This document shows, in pieces, positions 58,012-64,000 of a stretch of DNA of 64,000 nt. The translations under genes and the position numbers were made by a program. Location of the stretch: NCBI RefSeq assembly GCF_037137055.1, contig NZ_JBBBNY010000001.1:186001-250000 (forward strand). The letters run 5' to 3'. The notes beneath the pieces were generated by a model. It saw nothing but the letters and a program-made list of their open reading frames with translations. It did not search any database and had not been told where the DNA came from. Source of the DNA: Frateuria_A yonginensis. Lineage in GTDB: Bacteria; Pseudomonadota; Gammaproteobacteria; Xanthomonadales; Rhodanobacteraceae. Positions within the stretch are counted from its first letter, which is position 1. Every line of letters starts with the position of its first letter.

Positions 58012-58222
58012 TCAACCCGCCGGGATGCGCCGCGTCGCGAGGGTGAGCGGGCTGGCGGGGACGAGCGTCGCGTGGCCAGCCGGGGTGCGCAGCGGCGGTG
58101 GCGGAACCGCGGGTGAGCGTCACGCGGGTCTGCGTTGCACCGACGTCGACGTCGAAGCGCCGTCCCTGCCACTGCAGGCCCTTGAGATGCACGCGCGACA
58201 GCATCTGACGTACCTGACCCAC
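58012..58222 (-). pseudogene. C-terminal remnant of a glycosyl hydrolase-like gene (possibly family 65)
   Basis: On the minus strand, 58222 downwards encodes VGQVRQMLSRVHLKGLQWQG, RRFDVDVGATQTRVTLTRGS and ATAA. After one extra base the frame continues LRTPAGHATLVPASPLTLAT, RRIPAG and a TGA at 58014-58012. The pattern (a strand ending in RRFDVDVG, then TRVTL, then a short beta tail ending in LTxxTRR) resembles the C-terminal beta domain of family 65 glycoside hydrolases and phosphorylases. No upstream part is present, so the gene is both truncated and frameshifted. The missing part would lie where the restriction-modification island now starts. Family assignment is tentative. Confidence 0.4.
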
Positions 58223-58440
58223 CGCTCGGAATTTCCCTACGCGACACTACGGAGACACCCATGTTCGCGCTGTTACGCATCGCTCAAACTTGCCTGGTCG
58301 ACTGCTCACGCAACCCCAGCTAAGCCCCTCGCAGTTAGAGATGCCTATGGCGGCAAAATTCTCACGTCGCCAGCGACCGAAGAACCAGCGATCGTCTCAA
58401 TCTGTGAGCCAACCTCCCTCTAGTCTTGGCGTCCCGCATA
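58223..58440. other. Junction between host sequence and the restriction-modification island
   Basis: No supportable gene. GC content falls visibly from about 58260 on. An ATG at 58261 after GGAGAC opens only a 20-codon frame (MFALLRIAQTCLVDCSRNPS), perhaps the stub of a host gene cut by insertion. I found no integrase gene and no repeat of the tRNA 3' end here. Confidence 0.4.
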
Positions 58441-58474
58441 TTGGCAACGTGATGTGATGTGATGTAAAGTGATG
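58441..58474 (+). promoter_or_regulatory. Promoter with pentanucleotide GTGAT repeats ahead of the restriction-modification operon
   Basis: TTGGCA (58441-58446) can serve as -35 and TGTAAA (58463-58468, spacer 16) as -10. From 58449 to 58473 run five 5-base units, GTGAT three times, GTAAA, GTGAT, filling the spacer and the -10. Ribbon-helix-helix repressors commonly bind short direct repeats, and ATCAC (complement of GTGAT) is also the core of the omega repressor heptad. Autoregulation by the protein encoded at 58497 is therefore likely, by inference. Confidence 0.5.
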
Positions 58475-58496
58475 CAACTAATTCTGAGGGCTAACC

Positions 58497-58700
58497 ATGC
58501 CCGCGAAACGAGGACGCAAGCCGACCGGGAAACCGCGTGCAATGCGCGTGACGGTAAGTCTTCCCCCGGAACTTTGCGAAACCCTACAAGGCATCGCCAA
58601 GCAAAAGAAAGTGTCGGTCGCTTGGGTCATCCGCGACGCGGCCGAGAAATATGTCGCCGATCAATGGCCGCTGCTTCACGTGGGGAAGGAATGGCAATGA
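58497..58700 (+). CDS. Ribbon-helix-helix (CopG-like) regulator of the restriction-modification operon
   Basis: 67 residues: a basic arm (MPAKRGRKPTGKPRAM), the DNA-contacting strand RVTVSLPPELCETLQGIAKQ and the second helix VSVAWVIRDAAEKYVADQW. This is the MetJ/Arc/CopG fold, which acts as a dimer. Its stop overlaps the start of the methyltransferase gene (ATGA), so it is made with it and probably takes the place of a classical C protein in timing expression. The upstream GTGAT repeats are its likely operator. Confidence 0.85.
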   Translation: MPAKRGRKPTGKPRAMRVTVSLPPELCETLQGIAKQKKVSVAWVIRDAAEKYVADQWPLLHVGKEWQ

Positions 58701-60454
58701 AACGCATCAATTCAAGCACCATTACGATTGGGGGCGCTCACGCAAGCGTCAGTCAGCGTGGTCGCTTTGCCGATCTTGATATAGACAAGCTGCGCGGTGG
58801 TTATTACACCTCTTCGGAGGTAGCTGAGTGGCTCTGTGGCTGGGCGATCCAATCGGCTGGAGACGCTGTGCTTGAGCCAAGTTGCGGTGATGGTGCATTT
58901 CTCGAAGCTGCTGCGCGTCGTCTACGGGCGCTTGGAGCAACTCCGGCTAAAATTGCGCGCCATCTCATCGGGGTGGAGATCATTCCGGCCGAAGCCCGGC
59001 TGGCCACCGAGCGGCTGCGGACTGAACTTGGCAAGTCAGCCGAGAAGATTGTCTGCAACTCGGACTTCTTTGCTTGGTGGCAGGCGTCCAATCAACCAGC
59101 CTTTGATGCGATCATTGGCAATCCGCCCTTCATTCGTTATCAGTCGTTTCCAGAACCGCACCGTACTCGCGCCATGTCGATCATGGGAGAGCAAGGATTA
59201 GCACCTAATCGCTTGACAAACATTTGGGTTCCGTTCGTTGTGGCGGCAACGGCCAGCCTGAAACCAGGCGGTCGTTTGGCGCTTGTGCTGCCAGCGGAAA
59301 TTCTCCAAGTCACGTATGCGGCACAACTTCGATCCTACCTGACCGATCATTTTGCGCGAATCGACGTGGTTGCGTGCAATGAGCTGTTCTTTGAAAAAGC
59401 CGAACAGGAGGTTGTTCTGTTACTGGCGGACGGGGCGCTGGCTTCGGCATCGGCGGGCAACGAATGCCGCGTGGCTCTCACCGAAGCGAAAACCGTTTCC
59501 GACATTACGGGCAGCGCGCCTACCCTATTGCTTGGGCGGGCAGAGGCTAAGACTATTCGCCATGATAGCGAGAAGTGGCTGAAATACTTCCTCGATAACC
59601 GGCAAATCTCCTTCATGCGTGCGCTGCGAGAAGCTGAGATAACCACGCCCATGTCCACCCATGCGAGCATTGACGTTGGTGTGGTCACGGGCAAAAACGA
59701 GTTTTTTGTTTTATCGGCCGAACAAGTCTCTGCTCTGGGACTCGAAGGGCATACGACACCTCTTGTCTCCCGATCAGCGCAACTGCAGGGAAGCAAAATT
59801 GGCAAGGCGGACTGGAAAACCCTAGCGGCGGCTGGAGACCGTGTCCATCTGCTGACTATTAACGACGCGCAGGCTGGCAAGTTATCGGCCAAACTGCGCC
59901 GCTACATTGAAGACGGCGAGCGTAAGGAATTTCACAAAGGCTACAAGTGTTCGATTCGCAAGCCTTGGTACTTAGTCCCATCCGTGTGGGTGCCGGATGG
60001 CTTTGCTTTCCGGCAGATCTATGATTTTCCTCGCATGGTGCTAAACGCTTCGGGCGCAACTTCCACAGATACGATCCATCGTCTTCGCAGTAAAGGTGCG
60101 AGCCCGGAGCGAATCATTGCCAACACTTATACGTGGCTTACCGCCGCTTCTGCCGAGATCGAAGGCCGTAGCTACGGCGGTGGCGTTCTCGAACTGGAAC
60201 CAACCGAAGCCGAAAGGCTGTTAATGCCAGCCACGCTAAACGGAGCGATGCCACTGGTCGAAGTAGATCAACTTGTTCGGACTGGCTACCTGGATAAAGT
60301 ATTGGAAGAGAACGCTCGGGTAATTCTTCGCGAGCATATGGGTCTATCAGCATCCGATTGCAAATTGCTTAAAAGCGTATGGATAAAGATGCGCGATCGC
60401 AGGAATTCGCGTAAGCGCATGTCCCAGAAGGTGTCGCGGGGCGATGCAATATGA
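58697..60454 (+). CDS. N6-adenine DNA methyltransferase, companion of the type IIG enzyme
   Basis: 585 residues. After the leader come RGGYYTSSEVAEWLCGWAI, motif I DAVLEPSCGDGAFLEAAARR and motif IV NPPFIRY (Asn142), the gamma-type (motif I before motif IV) adenine methyltransferase order. The C-terminal 300 residues should be target recognition (for example IDVGVVTGKNEFFVLSAEQ). M.Eco57I-type solo methyltransferases have this size and lie beside a fused enzyme, as here. Start at 58697 is chosen over the ATG at 58691 because GGGGAAGGA ends at 58690. Base composition is lower in GC than neighbouring host genes. The stop overlaps the next start (ATGA). Confidence 0.88.
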   Translation: MKRINSSTITIGGAHASVSQRGRFADLDIDKLRGGYYTSSEVAEWLCGWAIQSAGDAVLEPSCGDGAFLEAAARRLRALGATPAKIARHLIGVEIIPAEARLATERLRTELGKSAEKIVCNSDFFAWWQASNQPAFDAIIGNPPFIRYQSFPEPHRTRAMSIMGEQGLAPNRLTNIWVPFVVAATASLKPGGRLALVLPAEILQVTYAAQLRSYLTDHFARIDVVACNELFFEKAEQEVVLLLADGALASASAGNECRVALTEAKTVSDITGSAPTLLLGRAEAKTIRHDSEKWLKYFLDNRQISFMRALREAEITTPMSTHASIDVGVVTGKNEFFVLSAEQVSALGLEGHTTPLVSRSAQLQGSKIGKADWKTLAAAGDRVHLLTINDAQAGKLSAKLRRYIEDGERKEFHKGYKCSIRKPWYLVPSVWVPDGFAFRQIYDFPRMVLNASGATSTDTIHRLRSKGASPERIIANTYTWLTAASAEIEGRSYGGGVLELEPTEAERLLMPATLNGAMPLVEVDQLVRTGYLDKVLEENARVILREHMGLSASDCKLLKSVWIKMRDRRNSRKRMSQKVSRGDAI

Positions 60455-63400
60455 ACAACACGAGCGCCAAGGCTGCTGCCCGCGCTCGGGTTGGCGAGTT
60501 GGTTCAGAACTTCAGGCGCAACGAAAAGGACTATCTCCAAACCGCTTATAATGAGACACAAGCGCGCACGGACTTCATTACGCCGCTACTCGCTGCATTT
60601 GGATGGGATGTCTACAATGACGCCGGCCTACCGCTTAGCCTCCGAGAAGTCATAGAAGAAGCCACCGTTGAGGTAGGTGAAGAGCGGCTCTCCAAGAAGC
60701 CAGACTATGAGCTGCGTCTTGCTCGCCAACGAAAGCTGTTTGTTGAAGCCAAGAAGCCGAGCGTCCGTATCGACCGCAGCAAGGATGCGGCCTTCCAGAC
60801 GCGACGCTACGGGTATTCCGCCAGCCTGCCTATCGCTATCCTGACCAATTTTCATCAGCTCGCGGTTTATGACTGTCAGCCTTTGCCTGACTTGACCGAT
60901 GAAGCGCATGTTGCCCGTCTCCTCCTGGTCCGTTTTGACGAGTTCGAGGCCCGCTTTGACGAGTTGTGGCCGCTGCTATCACGCGAGGCAGTCTACTCGG
61001 GCGATTTCGACCGCCTTTTCTCGGTCGATGTAACACGCCACGGGGCAGAACAGTTTGATGATTTTTTCTTGAGCCAAGTGCGCTCTTGGCGTGAGCGTTT
61101 GGCGCAGGACATTCACAGGAACACACCTGGGCTTTCTCCCGAAGAGCTGACTTATACGGTTCAGCTTTTCCTGCTGCGGATTGTCTTCCTTCGCATCTGC
61201 GAGGACAGAGATATTGAACGCTATGAAACCTTGCGCGGCCTCGCTGGTGACGATAGCTTCAATGCTTTGATGGCGGAATTGCGTCGGGCAGACGACTTCT
61301 ATGATTCTGGCCTATTCCGGCTTCTGGACGACGCCCGGCTTGGTGTCCGTATTAGCGACGATGTGCTGAGCGGAATAATCAGTGAGCTGTATTACCCGCA
61401 TAGTCCATACACATTCGCCGTCGTCGAAACCGAAGTGCTCGGCGAAATCTACGAGCAATTCCTGGGCGAGATCATTACGATCAACGCTACCGGTGCGATC
61501 CAGATCGTCAGCAAGCCAGAAGTTCGGGAAAGCGGCGGTGTCGTGCCGACGCCCAGGTATATCGTTGATGCTATCGTGCAGCGCACGCTTGGTCCATGCC
61601 TCACCGGCAAGGCTCCGACCGATCTGGCTGGATTTACGGTTGCCGACATTTGCTGTGGCTCCGGCATCTTCCTATTGTCGGTGTTTGAGTTGCTGACCGA
61701 CCATTATCTTGCGTGGTATCAGGTCAACGATCTCGCGGCGCAGGCCGGCCGGACGATCTACGAAGCCGGAGCAGGGTTGTGGCGGCTCACCTTTCAAGAG
61801 AAGCGACGCATTCTGCTGGCCCATGTGAGGGGCGTTGACATCGATGCCAATGCCGTCGAGGTCGCCCGCTTCAGCCTCCTTCTAAAGCTGATTGAGGACG
61901 AAGGTGCGGCCGGTCTGCGTGATTATGTCGAACGCGCTGGCACGCCAGCCCTCCCAGACCTGGAAGGAACGCTACGCGCCGGTAACAGCCTCGTCAGTCA
62001 AGCGGAATGGGCAGCCACGCGGGGCGTGCTGCCGGCCCGCCTGCTGGAAAAGGTCAATCCGTTCTCGTGGGCCGATGAGTTCCCTGCCGAAATGGCACGG
62101 GGCGGGTTCGACGTGATCGTGGGGAATCCGCCCTATATCCGTATTCAGAACATGCAGGCGTATTCCCCGGAAGAGGCTGCTTTCTATCAGAACGCTGCCT
62201 CGCCCTACACGACAGCGCGGCAGGACAACTTCGACAAATATGCGCTGTTTGTCGAGCGATCCCTATCGCTTGTCCGGCCGGATGGGCGGCTCGGCTTCAT
62301 TATCCCCCATAAGTTCATGACGATTCAGGCGGGGCGGGCGCTCCGCCGTCTGGTAACGACCGGCCACGTCCTTGAAGAGGTCGTGCATTTTGGCGTGCAG
62401 CAGGTCTTCGGGCGACAGGCAGCGAATTACACCTGCCTGCTGATCCTTGATCGGCGGGGAAAGGCCGAAGTGACGGTAGAGCGCGTCACGGCTCTCGAAC
62501 CGTGGCGCTACGGGACGCCGGGCTCCCGGAGTGTGCTGCCGGCAGCCGAACTGACGGATGATCCGTGGCAGTTTGCGGACGAGGACACGCGTGCGCTGTT
62601 CGTGCGCGTCCGCGCGGCCTGCGGCCGGGAGCTAAAGGATGCGGCGGAAATCTTTGTCGGAGTCCAGACCAGCGCCGATCCGATCTTTATTTTCCGCGCG
62701 GCGGCCGAGACGGCCGACACAGTGACGCTGCGTTGGGACGGGCGGGATTGGCCGATTGAGCGCGGCGTTCTCCGCCCCTGCCTGCATGATGCCAGGCTCT
62801 ACCCCTACACGCGCGCCAAAGCAAACGCGTGGATGATCTTCCCTTATGAGATCGTCCACGCCGCTCGCACCACGGCCAGGCTGATCCAACCGGCCGACAT
62901 GGCGCGGCGTTTCCCGATGTGTTTCGCATATCTGACAGCGCGGCAAGCCGAGCTGGAACGCCGCAACGTTGTTGGCGGCGCCGCGAATGAGCGGCAGTTC
63001 TATCAGTTCGGCCGTTCTCAAAGCCTCACGAAGTTCGACAGTCCGAAGATCATCCTACCCATTCTCTCGCTCGAAGCCCGCTATGCTTACGACGAGAGCA
63101 ACATCATCATGACCGGTGGCGGAAATGGCCCTTATTATCTGATCCGCCCGCTGGGCGATGTGCCGGAAAGTAATTTCTTTTTGCTTGCGGTTCTGCATCA
63201 TCCTCTGAGCGAAGCAATAGTCAGGACGCATACAAGCTCCTTCCGAGGCGGGTACTACTCGCACGGCAAGCAGTTCATCGAGCATCTGCCAATCCCTTCG
63301 GCGACGCCGGCGCAGCGCACCGAGATTGAAACGCTGGTTCGTCAATTGATCGACGCGAACGATGCTGTCTTGGCGGCACGAACGCCGCGCCATAAAACAC

Positions 63401-63516
63401 TTCATGAGCGCAATGCAGTTGCGCTGCGCGGGCAAATTGAGGCTCGCATTAGCGCTTTGTTCGGCCTTTCAAAAGAGGATATGGCGCTCGTGAATTCAGT
63501 ACCAATCCCAGCCTGA
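60451..63516 (+). CDS. Type IIG restriction-modification enzyme (Eco57I-like)
   Basis: 1021 residues in one chain. The N-terminal nuclease has a PD-(D/E)XK site: Pro84-Asp85 in KKPDYELR and Glu99-Ala-Lys101 in LFVEAKKPS. A helical linker (about 170-370) leads to the methyltransferase core with motif I VADICCGSGIFLLSV (Asp399), and motif IV NPPYIRI (Asn559). The C-terminal half (about 720-1000) is the target recognition region (YQFGRSQSLTKFDSPKIIL; GNGPYYLI). Such enzymes cut at a fixed distance from an asymmetric site and methylate one strand, while the companion methyltransferase protects the other. All catalytic residues look intact. Recognition sequence unknown. Lower GC content suggests transfer. 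Confidence 0.9.
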   Translation: MNNTSAKAAARARVGELVQNFRRNEKDYLQTAYNETQARTDFITPLLAAFGWDVYNDAGLPLSLREVIEEATVEVGEERLSKKPDYELRLARQRKLFVEAKKPSVRIDRSKDAAFQTRRYGYSASLPIAILTNFHQLAVYDCQPLPDLTDEAHVARLLLVRFDEFEARFDELWPLLSREAVYSGDFDRLFSVDVTRHGAEQFDDFFLSQVRSWRERLAQDIHRNTPGLSPEELTYTVQLFLLRIVFLRICEDRDIERYETLRGLAGDDSFNALMAELRRADDFYDSGLFRLLDDARLGVRISDDVLSGIISELYYPHSPYTFAVVETEVLGEIYEQFLGEIITINATGAIQIVSKPEVRESGGVVPTPRYIVDAIVQRTLGPCLTGKAPTDLAGFTVADICCGSGIFLLSVFELLTDHYLAWYQVNDLAAQAGRTIYEAGAGLWRLTFQEKRRILLAHVRGVDIDANAVEVARFSLLLKLIEDEGAAGLRDYVERAGTPALPDLEGTLRAGNSLVSQAEWAATRGVLPARLLEKVNPFSWADEFPAEMARGGFDVIVGNPPYIRIQNMQAYSPEEAAFYQNAASPYTTARQDNFDKYALFVERSLSLVRPDGRLGFIIPHKFMTIQAGRALRRLVTTGHVLEEVVHFGVQQVFGRQAANYTCLLILDRRGKAEVTVERVTALEPWRYGTPGSRSVLPAAELTDDPWQFADEDTRALFVRVRAACGRELKDAAEIFVGVQTSADPIFIFRAAAETADTVTLRWDGRDWPIERGVLRPCLHDARLYPYTRAKANAWMIFPYEIVHAARTTARLIQPADMARRFPMCFAYLTARQAELERRNVVGGAANERQFYQFGRSQSLTKFDSPKIILPILSLEARYAYDESNIIMTGGGNGPYYLIRPLGDVPESNFFLLAVLHHPLSEAIVRTHTSSFRGGYYSHGKQFIEHLPIPSATPAQRTEIETLVRQLIDANDAVLAARTPRHKTLHERNAVALRGQIEARISALFGLSKEDMALVNSVPIPA

Positions 63517-63628
63517 ATGTGTGGATGATACATTTTCTTGTAGCGCGCATATCCACCGTTATCAAAAAACCGCGGGTTCTTCCAAAGATCGGAGGACTGT
63601 CGTCTTCTTCATCCCCTTCCCAGCGCGA

Positions 63629-63704
<76 letters not shown>

Positions 63705-63828
63705 GGAGCGGCGGCGCTTCCGCGGTGTGTGGCGAGCGGAAGATGGTATCGGCCGTGGCGGGGTGCGTCGAGCGCGGTGGCGTCGGATCGCCTTTGCCCG
63801 CGGCCTTCCGGCGCTTGCGGCGCGCATG

Positions 63829-63853
63829 AAAAAGGCCCCGCCGCAGCGGGGCC
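63829..63853 (-). terminator. Intrinsic terminator of rpoD
   Basis: In the minus direction GGCCCCGC, loop TGCG and GCGGGGCC (63853-63834) are followed by TTTTT (63833-63829). It starts 11 bases after the rpoD stop. Confidence 0.92.
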
Positions 63854-63864
63854 TCGCGGGGCGC

Positions 63865-64000
<136 letters not shown>

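Noticed and set aside
58200..58300. An att-like copy of the tRNA-Ile 3' end at the left edge of the island
   Set aside because: No stretch longer than a few bases matches the tRNA 3' sequence.
58441..58474. A CRISPR-like or iteron array
   Set aside because: Units are only 5 bp with no spacers and total 25 bp; a regulatory repeat fits better. No CRISPR array was seen elsewhere in the window.

Overview
The window is high-GC chromosomal DNA (roughly two thirds G+C by eye) from a gammaproteobacterium of the Xanthomonadales (Lysobacterales), most like the Rhodanobacteraceae (Rhodanobacter, Dyella, Frateuria and relatives). Grounds for this placement are Oar-type TonB receptors next to TPR sulfotransferases, a zwf-pgl-edd-eda Entner-Doudoroff operon beside a GntR regulator, rpoD followed by a tRNA, and many ATGA or TGATG stop/start overlaps. 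This is inferred from gene content, not from a search.

Layout. 1-8213: two tandem Oar-like TonB-dependent receptors, the first cut by the window edge, and two tandem TPR sulfotransferases on the other strand. 8248-13912: a GntR/UTRA regulator divergent from zwf, pgl, edd and eda, with TGGTA-type half-sites between them. 13909-19306: an amber-interrupted DUF1272 gene, a GNAT acetyltransferase, a rhodanese-like protein, a GlxA/FtrA-type regulator, a permease, an S10 carboxypeptidase and an NTF2-like protein. 19335-25139: a large Lhr-type helicase carrying two in-frame copies of a palindromic repeat, a lipase-like hydrolase and a tiny metallothionein-like gene. 25155-32896: an all-minus-strand stress and signalling block with DUF4142, KGG and BON proteins, an NtrC-type regulator overlapping a GAF protein that looks like a histidine kinase without its histidine and ATPase, a PAS hybrid kinase and a lone receiver.

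33218-49209 is a respiratory locus, all on the plus strand. A three-subunit periplasmic flavin dehydrogenase (gluconate dehydrogenase type, with a triheme cytochrome) is followed by a complete Alternative Complex III (actA-F), a small conserved membrane protein, a SCO copper chaperone and a four-subunit caa3 cytochrome c oxidase. Ten CXXCH heme sites fall within about 11 kb. Most of these genes overlap by 1-14 bases. Together they would carry electrons from a sugar or alcohol, through cytochrome c and from quinol, to oxygen.

49285-58007 holds a GAF-GGDEF protein, a bacterial alpha-2-macroglobulin and penicillin-binding protein 1C. From about 58.2 to 63.6 kb the base composition drops. This island carries a ribbon-helix-helix protein, a solo adenine methyltransferase and a fused type IIG restriction-methylation enzyme (Eco57I layout), coupled by ATGA overlaps and preceded by a pentanucleotide repeat in the likely promoter. 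It lies between a broken gene remnant and the 3' end of a tRNA-Ile(CAU). The window ends in the C-terminus of rpoD.
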